The position numbers were made by a program, and so were the translations under genes. Under the pieces are notes generated by a model. It had not been told where the DNA came from, searched no databases, and saw nothing but the letters and a program-made list of their open reading frames with translations. Positions 18,110-27,247 of a DNA stretch of 64,000 nucleotides are shown in pieces. The stretch spans positions 1-64,000 of the forward strand of contig NZ_AXAC01000007.1 of the NCBI RefSeq assembly GCF_000472665.1, in the 5' to 3' direction. This stretch comes from Acetobacterium malicum subsp. dehalogenans DSM 11527 (GTDB taxonomy: Bacteria > Bacillota > Clostridia > Eubacteriales > Eubacteriaceae). How positions within the stretch are numbered: the stretch's first letter is position 1; every line of letters begins with the position of its first letter.

Positions 18110-18574
18110 TCAATGATGATGGCCATGACAGATTGGACAATCATTTCCGTCGCCATGATGGTGATGGTTGCTCTGCCGATCGTGCTTTGCATTGATTTGA
18201 ATCTTGATCTCAGAATCCCGTTTTATCATCGTCTGGCATGATCGTTCAAGAAAAACATGGCTTTCTTTCTCACTGATATTGGAAACCAGCGAGTTAATAA
18301 TTACATTTATATCGAAAAGATCCTGATGATTACCATGAAAGTTGCTATTAATGGCATTTGAATTGCCGACACAACTGAATTTTATAAAATCCTTTTCATC
18401 AATCTGTGCCAGCGCTTTGATATGACCAATCATCCGATTATCGTCTTTGCAAATTTGATTCACATAAAGATGCAATACATCTTGAATCCGGGAGCGCCAT
18501 TTTTCAACAGGCAAAGCCTGGTTCGATGAAAACCGGATATTGAAAACAACCGGCAGAAATTCTTCCTGATACAT
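18110..18574 (-). CDS. Small protein with histidine/cysteine-rich C-terminal tail, putative metal carrier
   Basis: A 154-residue soluble protein. Residues 1-130 are a mixed alpha/beta region with no motif I can name, resembling in size the C-terminal domain of COG0523 (CobW) GTPases. The tail contains HHHHGDGNDCPICHGHHH, an obvious metal-binding sequence with a CPIC pair. It starts 17 nt after a short CobW-type GTPase that lacks its own C-terminal domain. I infer that the two proteins are a split COG0523 metallochaperone, possibly delivering zinc to MtaB or cobalt to the corrinoid system. Function is not proven. Confidence 0.7.
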   Translation of the reverse strand: MYQEEFLPVVFNIRFSSNQALPVEKWRSRIQDVLHLYVNQICKDDNRMIGHIKALAQIDEKDFIKFSCVGNSNAINSNFHGNHQDLFDINVIINSLVSNISEKESHVFLERSCQTMIKRDSEIKIQINAKHDRQSNHHHHGDGNDCPICHGHHH

Positions 18575-18591
18575 TCATTTTACCTACTTTC

Positions 18592-19212
18592 TCACAAATA
18601 TTGATGAAGCTCCTGACTCAGCGCTTCGTTTAAATTCATTTTATATGTTTTTAAGCCTGGTCTTATGGTCTCCACCATCTTCACTGCTGTTTCAATTTCA
18701 CTCTGGTTAACCTGATCAAGCTTATTGATTACCACACATTTCGCCAGATTGATCGAATCATTAAACAACTGGTTCATCCGTTTTTGATATAAAGCAATCC
18801 GGGTTGGATCAAAAACAAACACATTTTGAATCTCTTCTTCCCGGTATCCACAATTCATAATGGCTGGATACAGCGACAATGGATTGGCCATTCCCGACGG
18901 TTCAAAGAGAATATAATCCAGATCCTCATAGTCTTCCAGCAGATGATTGACGGTCGCTTCCAGTGTCACCTTCATGGTGCAGCAGACACAGCCGCCAAAT
19001 AAATCCAGCACGTCATAGCCCATCATCCGCATCTGCCGATTATCAATTCCCACTTCCCCGATTTCGTTAATGATAATCGCACATTTTTTATCAGCCGCTG
19101 ACAGCATTTCTATGGTTTTAAGCAGCATGGTTGTTTTACCCGAACCCAGAAATCCAGAGAACAGTATAACTGGCGGCCGATCGCTTAATAATTCGCGATT
19201 TTTATTACACAT
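18592..19212 (-). CDS. Short CobW/HypB-type G3E GTPase (metallochaperone)
   Basis: A 206-residue P-loop GTPase of COG0523. It has Walker A GFLGSGKTT at 20-28, INEIGEVGID, the metal motif GGCVCC at 73-78, FEPSGMANP, and the guanine motif NKLD. It ends soon after the GTPase core, so the usual C-terminal domain is missing and may be supplied by the next gene. An ATG-less frame extends upstream through mtaC2. I place the start at ATG 19212, which overlaps the mtaC2 stop and has GGGG before it. Partner metal is inferred from context as zinc or cobalt. Confidence 0.85.
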   Translation of the reverse strand: MCNKNRELLSDRPPVILFSGFLGSGKTTMLLKTIEMLSAADKKCAIIINEIGEVGIDNRQMRMMGYDVLDLFGGCVCCTMKVTLEATVNHLLEDYEDLDYILFEPSGMANPLSLYPAIMNCGYREEEIQNVFVFDPTRIALYQKRMNQLFNDSINLAKCVVINKLDQVNQSEIETAVKMVETIRPGLKTYKMNLNEALSQELHQYL

Positions 19213-19867
19213 TAAAATACCCCGCTTTGTTCCCCAGCAATTGATTGACAATTTCAATGGCTCCGAAAACGTCTTTGCCATAGCCATTTGCACCAATTTC
19301 ATCAACATAATCCTGGGTGACTGGACCACCACCAACAACAATTTTAACCCGATCCCGGATCCCTTCGTTGACAATTGCTTGAATCACATGTTTCAATTCG
19401 CCAATGGTTGTGGTCAAAAGTGCTGACATCGCCAGAATATCCGGTTTATAGCGCTGTATAGCCGAAATAAATGATGAGGATGGCACATCGATTCCCAGGT
19501 CAATGACCTCATAACCGTCACCTTGAAGGGTCATTGATACCATATTCTTGCCAATATCATGAAGATCTCCGGCAACGGTTCCAATAACGATTAGTCCTTT
19601 TTTTCGTTTGAGGTTGGATTCAACAAGCAGTGGCTTTAACACATATAGGCTTGCATGCATGGCACGGGAAGACATTAGTACATCCGGAATAAAGATATTG
19701 CCGTTTCTAAACTCTTTACCGATTTGTTCCATCATCGGAATCAGGGCGGTGGCAATAATCACATCGGCTGAAATTCCCATCTTCAGCGCCTGCTCTGTTG
19801 AATTTTTGACTACTTCGGCGTCACCATCATTTAAGCCGTCTTGAATTTCTTTTATATAACCATCCAT
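19205..19867 (-). CDS. Second MtaC-like corrinoid protein
   Basis: A 220-residue cobalamin-binding protein with the same architecture as mtaC: helical cap domain, then B12 domain with DLHDIG (axial His103), SALLTTTIGEL and GGGPVTQDYVDE. Sequence differs substantially from copy 1, so it is an old paralogue rather than a recent duplicate. It lies 13 nt after the PocR/AraC regulator and overlaps the GTPase gene by 8 nt. It may serve a different methyl donor, or be an alternative partner of MtaB. Confidence 0.88.
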   Translation of the reverse strand: MDGYIKEIQDGLNDGDAEVVKNSTEQALKMGISADVIIATALIPMMEQIGKEFRNGNIFIPDVLMSSRAMHASLYVLKPLLVESNLKRKKGLIVIGTVAGDLHDIGKNMVSMTLQGDGYEVIDLGIDVPSSSFISAIQRYKPDILAMSALLTTTIGELKHVIQAIVNEGIRDRVKIVVGGGPVTQDYVDEIGANGYGKDVFGAIEIVNQLLGNKAGYFNV

Positions 19868-19880
19868 TGTGACCCTCCTT

Positions 19881-21209
19881 TTAGAGATTTTGCCTGAATT
19901 GTGTTGGGGTCATTCCCTCGTTGCGACGAAAGACCTTGGAAAAATAGGAACCGTCGCTATAACCCAACGACATGGCAATTTCTTCAATCTTATAACGGGG
20001 ATTGCTGAGCATTTTTTTCGCTTCATCCAACTTTACCTTGGTGACATAATCCATCACCGTCATGTTTTGACTTTCTTTAAAAATTCTACTGACATAAAAA
20101 GGGCTCAGATAAACCGAATCCGCGATTTCTTCGAGTGAGCTGTTGTTTGCATAATTATTGCGGATAAAGCCTTTAATACCTTCAACCGCAGCCCGATTTT
20201 TTGATTTACTGTGATGGTGAATTTCATCCAAGTATCGTTCCAGCAGCGAATTAGCAACAATATTAATTTCCCGAATGCTATAACAGTTATTCAGTTCCTG
20301 CAATAAATTGGCATTGAATCCCATTGATTTTTCTATGTCAACCCCAGCTTCGACACAAGCCCGGGACATGACCACCACCAATTCGAAAACCCGTCCCTTC
20401 ATAATCAAGAGCTTTTCTCCGTCACAAGAGAAAATATCGGCCAGCATAACCTTAAAGAGCTTACGGCACTCATCGAGATCACTGAGTTTGATTTTTCCGA
20501 TCAGGGCTTTTTCTTTTTCTAAAAAAAAGTTTAGGCTCTGACTATTGAGTTTTTCTTCCAGATTCTTACGGGTTTGAATTTCTTCATTCAACAGGAGTTG
20601 CTGCAATTCAATTTCTTTTTTCTGGTGCAAGCTTTCGCCACCGGTTTTGATAATGTAGTTGGCAATCACATGAAGCAGCGATGCCGCCCCCTGCACCTTT
20701 TCCCCTGACACTACCTGAAGCTTCTTGGCGGCTTCAAATAGTGCTTTAAAATCGTCGGTCAAAAAACGATTCATTTCTTCCAACTCAATCCAGAAAAACT
20801 CTTCCGGTTCCCACATCAAAACCTGTCCACAAATGATCGTTCCCAAATGCTCTTCATCAAAAATAATCGGTGCTGCCCACTCAATCAACCCGGCCGGACA
20901 ACGGAAAATATAGGGTTCATCAAAAATAGCCGCCTGTTTTCCGGCCCGAGCATATGCTCCCACACAACGACTGATCCCCTTTTGTTTTTCCATTTTCCAG
21001 ATCATGTGGCAAAATTCACAATTCTTTTGGGCATCTTTCCTGGAAAAGATCGAGTGTCCTTCCACATCAACGATATTTGCAGTCAATCCCGTTACATTGG
21101 TAAATGCATCTAATATTTTGATAATAATTTCTTTGTCCACAAGTTGGATTAAATGCGCCCGGCTGGATACATTTCCGCATTTTTTATTAGCAAACGTTTC
21201 GTTCACCAT
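19881..21209 (-). CDS. PocR-domain AraC-family transcriptional regulator
   Basis: A 442-residue regulator. The N-terminal half is a PocR ligand-sensing domain, containing ANIVDVEGH, CEFCHMIW, CVGAYARAGKQA, and YIFRCPAGLIEWAAPI. The C-terminal 100 residues are an AraC double helix-turn-helix (SLEEIADSVYLSPFYVSRIFKE and IEEIAMSLGYSDGSYFSKVFRR). PocR domains sense C1/C3 metabolites or bind a cofactor near corrinoid genes. As first gene of the cluster it is the obvious candidate activator of mta expression. Confidence 0.9.
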   Translation of the reverse strand: MVNETFANKKCGNVSSRAHLIQLVDKEIIIKILDAFTNVTGLTANIVDVEGHSIFSRKDAQKNCEFCHMIWKMEKQKGISRCVGAYARAGKQAAIFDEPYIFRCPAGLIEWAAPIIFDEEHLGTIICGQVLMWEPEEFFWIELEEMNRFLTDDFKALFEAAKKLQVVSGEKVQGAASLLHVIANYIIKTGGESLHQKKEIELQQLLLNEEIQTRKNLEEKLNSQSLNFFLEKEKALIGKIKLSDLDECRKLFKVMLADIFSCDGEKLLIMKGRVFELVVVMSRACVEAGVDIEKSMGFNANLLQELNNCYSIREINIVANSLLERYLDEIHHHSKSKNRAAVEGIKGFIRNNYANNSSLEEIADSVYLSPFYVSRIFKESQNMTVMDYVTKVKLDEAKKMLSNPRYKIEEIAMSLGYSDGSYFSKVFRRNEGMTPTQFRQNL

Positions 21210-21360
21210 TCTCCCCCCTTTACGCAGCAGATTGTAATCGTATAAACACTTCTATAATTAAGAGTATAACATTTTATAAATAAATAATAGGTACAATATT
21301 GCTATTTTAGGTATTTTTCTGTATGGAGTACCAAGTAAATAAAATAAAATAATTTGAGCA

Positions 21361-21407
21361 AAAAAAAGTGTAAAATTCAAACCTCAATTGGTTTAAATTT
21401 TACACTT
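21361..21407 (-). terminator. Rubredoxin terminator
   Basis: A stem of 18 pairs with one mismatch (arms 21366-21383 and 21390-21407, loop TCAATT) is followed on the minus strand by seven T residues. Confidence 0.85.
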
Positions 21408-21461
21408 ATGGAGCTACTTTTAAACGCGCAGCTTCTTTTCGCTAAAATTTATTAACTTTGA

Positions 21462-21620
21462 TCAAACTTCTGAAAATGAGCTTTTATCAACACCACATTC
21501 TGGACATACCCAATCTTCCGGAATATCCGCAAAAGCAGTTCCTGCTGCTACCCCGTTGTCTGGATCACCTAATTCCGGGTCATATACATAACCACAGATA
21601 TCACATTCATATTTTTGCAT
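21462..21620 (-). CDS. Rubredoxin
   Basis: A 52-residue cytoplasmic electron carrier that binds one iron through four cysteines. The frame reads [20 protein letters not shown] at the start, with CDICG giving the first CXXC pair (Cys6, Cys9) and WVCPECG the second (Cys39, Cys42), the canonical rubredoxin pattern. AAGGAG precedes the ATG by 8 nt. It is monocistronic, with its own promoter and terminator. In strict anaerobes such carriers feed oxygen- or peroxide-reducing enzymes; the partner is not in this window. Confidence 0.95.
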   Translation of the reverse strand: MQKYECDICGYVYDPELGDPDNGVAAGTAFADIPEDWVCPECGVDKSSFSEV

Positions 21621-21656
21621 TGTATTTCTCCTTTATTTATAGTATGACTTATTTCT

Positions 21657-21684
21657 ATTATAATCATTCTAACCAGTATTACAA
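21657..21684 (-). promoter_or_regulatory. Rubredoxin promoter
   Basis: TTGTAA (21679-21684) and perfect TATAAT (21657-21662) with a 16-bp spacer, about 36 bp upstream of the rubredoxin ATG. Confidence 0.65.
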
Positions 21685-21741
21685 TGTTTTTTTTTTATTA
21701 TCCAATCATTTCATGATTTAAATCTCTGAAAAACGAACCCA

Positions 21742-22662
21742 TTAAATAAAATGGCAAAGATTGGCCGCACCAATCATCCCCGCTTCATTTCTAAAAGTGG
21801 CCAGGACAATTTCGGGCATCGCAGTTGCGGGATAGGTTAGACGGCTTTTGGTCTCAGCTTTGACCCGCTCCAGCAAAAATTCTCCAGCACCGGATAAACC
21901 GCCACCAATGGTGAAAATTTCAGGATCAATCAGATCACTGATATTGGCAATCGCCCAGCCCAGATATCGGGCCAGCCGATTAACCGCGGCTAAGGCCAGT
22001 GAATCCCCGGCTTTAGCCGCCTCAAAAATACGTCTGGCATCAAAATTTTCAGCTGCTTTTAAATCTGATTCGACACCCTCAGCAAGCTGCTTACGACAGT
22101 AGCGGATCAGTGCTGTTGCTGAAGCAAAGGTCTCCAGACAACCGTTTTTTCCGCAGTTGCAGTTATAAAAATTTTCGGCCATGATCATATGGCCAATTTC
22201 TGAGGCCACCCCATGAGCACCCGAAATAACCCGATCATTGATGATCACGCCACCGCCCACCCCAGTGCCGAGGGTCAACATCACCGAGCTGCTCCGGCCC
22301 CGGGTGCTTCCGAAAGCGGCCTCCGCAATACAGGCAGCGGTAGCATCATTAACCAGCAGTACTTCAAGCGTCAGCAATCTTTCGAGATCCTGCTTTAATG
22401 CCCTGTTTTGCCAATTGAGGTTGGGACAGGAAACAACCGTTGTACCATCTCCCGAGAGGATTCCGGGAATACCGATGCCCACCGCTGTTTCTGCGGGCGA
22501 TAGTTGCTGCAGTTCTTTAATTAATAAAACCAGATCGTCCAGCACCTGGGCATAACCCAATTGACTTTGGGTTCTTAACATCCGCTCTTCCTGAATGACG
22601 CCCAGCTGATCAACGATACCGCCTTTGATGGCAGTGCCGCCTAAATCGATGCCAATTCCCAT
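21742..22662 (-). CDS. ROK-family glucokinase
   Basis: Phosphorylates glucose (or another hexose) with ATP. The 306-residue protein has the ROK phosphate loop IDLGGTAIKGG (5-15), the catalytic VNDATAACIAEA segment with its Asp, GTGVGGGVI, and the zinc-binding ROK signature CNCGKNGCLETFAS. AGGAGG lies before the ATG. It precedes no sugar transporter here. Related ROK proteins act on other sugars, but the lack of a DNA-binding domain excludes a ROK repressor. Confidence 0.9.
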   Translation of the reverse strand: MGIGIDLGGTAIKGGIVDQLGVIQEERMLRTQSQLGYAQVLDDLVLLIKELQQLSPAETAVGIGIPGILSGDGTTVVSCPNLNWQNRALKQDLERLLTLEVLLVNDATAACIAEAAFGSTRGRSSSVMLTLGTGVGGGVIINDRVISGAHGVASEIGHMIMAENFYNCNCGKNGCLETFASATALIRYCRKQLAEGVESDLKAAENFDARRIFEAAKAGDSLALAAVNRLARYLGWAIANISDLIDPEIFTIGGGLSGAGEFLLERVKAETKSRLTYPATAMPEIVLATFRNEAGMIGAANLCHFI

Positions 22663-22679
22663 CCTTGTCCTCCTATTTC

Positions 22680-23303
22680 CTAGCTGATCGCCGTGGTGGA
22701 TAAGCCAGCCATGGAATTAAGGCTGATCAATGATACCCCCAGGCTGAGTCCGGCTGCCACCACTTCCAGTCCAATCACGGGAATAGCGGTTTTTTTGTAG
22801 CTCACTCCGTAGACAATGGCCAGACCAATAATGGTCAGGACAAGCTGCCAGATGTTGAAGACACTGAAGATCCCTCCCAGAAAGGCTACCCAATCCATTT
22901 CATAAACCTTGGTCATATCGATTGGTTTTTGAAAGAAAATATTGAGGATGTTCTGAAAGATTTTAGGAAAATAACTAAGCCCTACCACGTATACGGCGGT
23001 TTTAAAGGAACCTTCGCCCCCCATTTTCTTTAACACCAGGTTAAAGATGGCGGCCTTCACCACCATGGCAACCGCCACACTGATGATTCCGGAGATAATC
23101 CCGGTGACAATACTGATGGTTTTAACCATACCCATCTGGTCAGCGGGAAGATCCATGCTGCCCACCACGTTTCCGGCAATGACACCGGTTAAGCACCCAA
23201 TAATGGCAATAATCAAAATCGGGATTAACAGCGATACTTTTTCTTTTTCTGCAACCTGCTTAAAAAATTTAACAGGATTAATTAATAGGTATAAATAGCT
23301 CAT
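22680..23303 (-). CDS. Yip1-domain membrane protein
   Basis: A 207-residue integral membrane protein with about five hydrophobic segments. It has the Yip1-type N-terminus (LLINPVKFFKQVAEKEK) and a conserved internal YVVGLSYFPKIFQNIL. The frame extends to 23438 where it overlaps the permease stop, but AAGGAG sits just upstream of ATG 23303 and the extra 45 residues are hydrophilic and unlike the family. It follows a MacB-like exporter and is probably part of the same transcript. Function unknown. Confidence 0.75.
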   Translation of the reverse strand: MSYLYLLINPVKFFKQVAEKEKVSLLIPILIIAIIGCLTGVIAGNVVGSMDLPADQMGMVKTISIVTGIISGIISVAVAMVVKAAIFNLVLKKMGGEGSFKTAVYVVGLSYFPKIFQNILNIFFQKPIDMTKVYEMDWVAFLGGIFSVFNIWQLVLTIIGLAIVYGVSYKKTAIPVIGLEVVAAGLSLGVSLISLNSMAGLSTTAIS

Positions 23304-23437
23304 CCTTACTCCTTCGCGTTTTAATTTTTGGTACTGTTTCGGCAACTGATCATTCACACACTTAAAATCGCCTCCACTGTTATTGTTTTTCTCATTTGAT
23401 TTTTTAATTAAATAACCGGATTTGTCACGCCGTTTCA

Positions 23438-24733
23438 TTATTCACTGCGGATCGCATCCAATGAGCTGAGATTGGCAGCTTTGATGGCCGGACGAACCCC
23501 GGATAAAAGCCCCACCAAAGCCGAAAACACCAGCGCAAAAATTACCAGCCCCGGGGTAATAAAGGAAATCGTCACACCACCTTCGCCACCGATAAAAAAG
23601 CCGGCAACCAGGTTGATCAGAACCGAAAGCACCAGGCTGATGACAATCCCCACCAGACCACCGATCAGTCCAATCATCGTCGACTCAGCAATAAACATGT
23701 TCCTAATATCCGAAATCGAAGCCCCAATGACCTTCATGATCCCGATTTCCTTGGTGCGTTCATAAATAGACATGGTCATCGTATTGACAATGCCGATACA
23801 GGCAACCAGCAGGGCTACCCCGCCGATACCACCCAGCAGAATCTGCAGCATCTGGAACACCGAGCCCATGGAATCAAGAATCTGCTGCATTGAAAAGACC
23901 GTAAACTGCATCGCTTCAACTTCTGTAGTAACGGCATTAACCACTGAGGAATCCTCGACGGTCACCAATGCCTGGGTATAGCCCTGCTTCTTGACATTGG
24001 CTTTCCTGCCGGTCTGCCATTCGTTAAGCTCTGTCACCAGATTATAGTCGGCGATGATCGAATAATCCTCATTGCCGCCGGTAGCTTCCAGCACGCCGGT
24101 CACCTTCAGCTTCTGCGTCTTCATCTCTTCTTCGCCATTGGCATTAGTTCGTTTGATCGTCATGGTAATGTTCTGGCCAATCAGATCTTCCGGTTTCACC
24201 TCACTTTCGGTAAGCTGGGTTGAAGCACCGGTATAGGTTATGCTGGTTAAAACATCCTTGCCAAGGATGACACTGTTTTCATCATTGGCCCCGGGCTTTT
24301 TACCACTGGTCGTGACATACCGCATGTCTTCCAACACGGCATAGTCGACTCCCATCAGGGAAACCCCATACTGCTCGCGATCAACCTCAATTTCGCCACC
24401 ATTGAGATTCACCACGGGAGTGACCGCTACAACCCCATCGATTTTTTTCAGATCTTTAATGGCATCATCATTAAGGATCGCTTTATCATCGGTTTTTCCA
24501 CCACCCATGGAGGTCATGCCCATCGATGAAAGATCCTGATAGACCTGCAGGGTAGTCACTGAACCAATCCCGGACAGTTCATCCGTAATACTTTTCTGAG
24601 CCCCATTTCCGATTGAAACCATCACAATAATCGAGGAAGTTCCAATGACTACGCCGATGATGGTGAGAATGGTCCGAAATTTCATGCGCCAGAGATTCTC
24701 CCATGATAATCGCAGGAGTTCTTGCTTATTCAC
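23438..24733 (-). CDS. MacB/FtsX-type ABC transporter permease
   Basis: A 431-residue permease with one N-terminal transmembrane helix (RTILTIIGVVIGTSSIIVMVSIG), a large extracytoplasmic MacB-PCD domain of about 230 residues, and three C-terminal helices starting ILLGGIGGVALLVACIGIVNTM, followed by the FtsX motif RTKEIGIMKVIGAS. It starts with GTG behind GCGAGG. It works with the ATPase at 25661-26320. Such systems act by mechanotransmission on extracellular substrates; the exported protein between them may be a partner. Confidence 0.9.
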   Translation of the reverse strand: MNKQELLRLSWENLWRMKFRTILTIIGVVIGTSSIIVMVSIGNGAQKSITDELSGIGSVTTLQVYQDLSSMGMTSMGGGKTDDKAILNDDAIKDLKKIDGVVAVTPVVNLNGGEIEVDREQYGVSLMGVDYAVLEDMRYVTTSGKKPGANDENSVILGKDVLTSITYTGASTQLTESEVKPEDLIGQNITMTIKRTNANGEEEMKTQKLKVTGVLEATGGNEDYSIIADYNLVTELNEWQTGRKANVKKQGYTQALVTVEDSSVVNAVTTEVEAMQFTVFSMQQILDSMGSVFQMLQILLGGIGGVALLVACIGIVNTMTMSIYERTKEIGIMKVIGASISDIRNMFIAESTMIGLIGGLVGIVISLVLSVLINLVAGFFIGGEGGVTISFITPGLVIFALVFSALVGLLSGVRPAIKAANLSSLDAIRSE

Positions 24734-24745
24734 ACCCGCACCTCG

Positions 24746-25621
24746 CTAAGCGCCAATGCCAAAGACGACTCTGAGAAATTTCTGGAAAAAGTTTTCTTCT
24801 CCGGACTCGGTAGATTGCGAAGTCGCTTCCTCAGACACAATGGTGATGGCTTTTTCAATCATGCGTTCGTTATTGAAACTGTCCATATATTTCACCGTTA
24901 TTTTTCCCGGAAATTCACCAGTTTCTGGGGTGGTGACATCGGCTGAAAAATCATCGTTATCATCTTTTTCAAAGGTGCCGTAATACTGATAGTCTTTGGT
25001 GAAGTCAACCCCATCGGCGGACATACTAACCTGCACCCCACGCACCGGATTGGAACCAAAATTGGCTATTTCAAACTCAACGGGCGTCACGCCCTTGTCA
25101 TTTTCGGTTAAGACAAAACGATCCGGAGCAATAATCGACATCGAATCACTTTCATTAATCACGATACCAACGGTTTCAGTAAAATTATAGACACTCCCGC
25201 CACTGGTTTCACAATTAATCTGGAGATTTAAGTTGTAATTTTTTGCCTCAGCATTAGGAGAAGTAACCATAGGAATTTCAATGGTCGCGCTTTCTGCTGA
25301 AGGAATCTCTTCCCGATAAAAATGGCTGCCGCTGCCGACCATCGAAAAGACCCCCAGATCGGTGGCGCCAGATTGAGATAAGACATCCAAAGTCACGTTA
25401 TGGGCATCGTAGTCACCGTGATTGGTCAAGGTAACCACCATCTTGAATTCCTTACCGGGTGACACTGTTGCCGGATTGAAGGCGACTGAACTGATCTGCA
25501 GTAAAGGTTGTTCCGGTGCCGCCAGTGCGGTTGGTGTAAAACATAATAATAGCAGTATAACCACCAGGAGGACCGAAAGCAGGGATTTAGTCTTCATTTC
25601 GGTTTTTGTTCTTTCTTTCAT
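24746..25621 (-). CDS. Exported protein with CARDB-like adhesion/S-layer domains
   Basis: A 291-residue secreted protein. An N-terminal signal peptide (LLSVLLVVILLLLCFTPTALAAP) is followed by two immunoglobulin-like beta domains of the COG1361/CARDB type (PGKEFKMVVTLTNHGDYDAHNVTLDV, then GVTPVEFEIANFGSNPVRGVQV). The C-terminus has a short hydrophobic FLRVVFGIGA. I chose ATG 25621 (GGAG at 7 nt) rather than 25657. It is encoded between the ATPase and permease of a MacB-like exporter, where an accessory adaptor would be expected. Confidence 0.75.
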   Translation of the reverse strand: MKERTKTEMKTKSLLSVLLVVILLLLCFTPTALAAPEQPLLQISSVAFNPATVSPGKEFKMVVTLTNHGDYDAHNVTLDVLSQSGATDLGVFSMVGSGSHFYREEIPSAESATIEIPMVTSPNAEAKNYNLNLQINCETSGGSVYNFTETVGIVINESDSMSIIAPDRFVLTENDKGVTPVEFEIANFGSNPVRGVQVSMSADGVDFTKDYQYYGTFEKDDNDDFSADVTTPETGEFPGKITVKYMDSFNNERMIEKAITIVSEEATSQSTESGEENFFQKFLRVVFGIGA

Positions 25622-25660
25622 AATTTCTCCATTTCTTTGAGTTTTGATTCTGATCAATGT

Positions 25661-26320
25661 TTATTGATTGACTTCGGATTCAATCAGGCCATCGCGCATA
25701 TGAATAACCTTGGTACAATATTTGGTGGTATCTGGATCGTGGGTGACAATGACAAAGGTCTGATTCTCTTCCCGGTTGAGGCGATAGATCATTTCCATGA
25801 TGTCCGCACTTGTTTTTGAATCCAGATTCCCAGTGGGCTCATCGGCGAGAATAATTTCCGGATGGTTCACCAGTGCCCTGGCAATGCTCACCCGTTGCTG
25901 CTGTCCTCCTGATAGTTCACTGGGCTTATGCCCCATCCGATCCACCAGTCCCACCACTTCCAGGGCTTCGATTGCCCGTTCTTTGCGGATTTCTTTTTTG
26001 ACACCAGCAAAGGTCAGGGCCAGGGCGACATTTTCCATAGCGGTCATGGTTGATATTAAATTGTAGGACTGGAAAATAAAGCCAAGGTGCTCCCGTCTGA
26101 ACAGACATAGTTCATTTTCCGTCATTTCGCTGATCCGATAATCCCGAATCATGATATCTCCGGAGGTGGGCGGAACTAACCCCCCCAGCACGTTCAAAAA
26201 GGTGGATTTGCCTGATCCCGAAGGACCAAGCAGGGCCACCATTTCCCCTTGTTCAATATCCAGATTGATGCCTTTGAGGATGTTGATATCTTCTTTCCCC
26301 AACTTGAAATCTTTGTGCAA
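25661..26320 (-). CDS. MacB/LolD-type ABC transporter ATP-binding protein, non-AUG start
   Basis: ATPase of the exporter. It has Walker [11 protein letters not shown]-loop [16 protein letters not shown], signature [15 protein letters not shown], Walker [14 protein letters not shown] and H-loop VTHDPDT, the LolD/MacB pattern. The annotated start TTG 26320 (MHKDF) cuts off the first beta strand. Upstream codons in frame encode IQVRDLHKD, which matches the family N-terminus, back to a stop at 26342-26344. No ATG, GTG or TTG lies in that segment. An ATT start at 26341 or 26335 behind AGAGGG is possible. Confidence 0.85.
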   Translation of the reverse strand: MHKDFKLGKEDINILKGINLDIEQGEMVALLGPSGSGKSTFLNVLGGLVPPTSGDIMIRDYRISEMTENELCLFRREHLGFIFQSYNLISTMTAMENVALALTFAGVKKEIRKERAIEALEVVGLVDRMGHKPSELSGGQQQRVSIARALVNHPEIILADEPTGNLDSKTSADIMEMIYRLNREENQTFVIVTHDPDTTKYCTKVIHMRDGLIESEVNQ

Positions 26321-26419
26321 ATCTCTGACTTGAATAAAAATTTAGATCGACCCTCTTTCTTTTTTTTCTCTGATTTCAACCAATCAATTGCTGATTATTA
26401 TAACACAAATCAACACAAA

Positions 26420-27247
26420 TTATTCCAGATTTAGACGTTTTTTCATAATTGTATGAGTCACGTAATAGAAACCAATGCCCAGCACCACATTGAGTACCGT
26501 TGACCCATTAATAAGCCATTGAACGGTTGTCATGGCCTCACTGCCATTTAGCACCATGTTTTCCAGATTGCCGATGGCAAAAACCGCCATCGCAATCGAC
26601 ATAATAATCTGCATCGCAATGGTTATGACAATATAGGCACCAAAGGCTGCTACGATCCGGTGTTGATTGAAAAGCTGACCAATCGCAATGGAAACATAAA
26701 TCATCAGGATCGAAGCAACGGTTTGAACCAGGATAAATAATATCATTTCAGCCATAAAGAGATTAAGCTCCATCCCCGTTTGCAGGTAAAACATCGAATA
26801 GGCCGAGCGGATCGTCTGCGACAATTCCATCATCGAAAAAGCACCCAGCGAAAAAATGAAAAAGGTCAGAACAATCATTACGGTGCAGACTGCCGACCAG
26901 ATCATCCCCACCAGTAGTTTGGATAAAACCAGTTCCCAGGTTTTAACCGGCAGACTGAACATCAGATAGCCCTCATCGGTGAAGAGATTTTTATAAAAAC
27001 GCTGAATGATCATCACCAGGGTCATCACGCAAATACCAACGATCAGCACAAAATAGAGGGTAAAACTGATCCCCAGAATAATTTCAGCAATATTGTTGTT
27101 ATTTGACGCTGCCTCGGAAAAGAAATCCGGTGCGCCGATCGCCATCACCAATTTAGTAAAAATTGTTAAAATCAGCAGGGCACCGTAAAGGGGCAGAAAA
27201 ATTCGACTGGTGGCCCTGGTTTCATGTTTGATCAGTTTTCCTAACAT
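26420..27247 (-). CDS. ABC-2-type transporter permease
   Basis: A 275-residue membrane protein with six predicted helices. It begins MLGKLIKHETRATSRIFLPLYG, and the long cytoplasmic start and loop with LMFSLPVKTWELVLSKLL are typical of ABC-2 permeases paired with YtrB-like ATPases. Its start overlaps the 3' end of the ATPase gene by 7 nt. It forms an operon with that ATPase and a GntR regulator. In Bacillus, such Ytr units respond to cell-wall antibiotics; the substrate here is unknown. Confidence 0.85.
   Translation of the reverse strand: MLGKLIKHETRATSRIFLPLYGALLILTIFTKLVMAIGAPDFFSEAASNNNNIAEIILGISFTLYFVLIVGICVMTLVMIIQRFYKNLFTDEGYLMFSLPVKTWELVLSKLLVGMIWSAVCTVMIVLTFFIFSLGAFSMMELSQTIRSAYSMFYLQTGMELNLFMAEMILFILVQTVASILMIYVSIAIGQLFNQHRIVAAFGAYIVITIAMQIIMSIAMAVFAIGNLENMVLNGSEAMTTVQWLINGSTVLNVVLGIGFYYVTHTIMKKRLNLE

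Noticed and set aside
19213-19374. Upstream extension of the CobW-type GTPase
   Set aside because: It lies out of frame over the end of mtaC2 and has no GTPase similarity; ATG 19212 fits.
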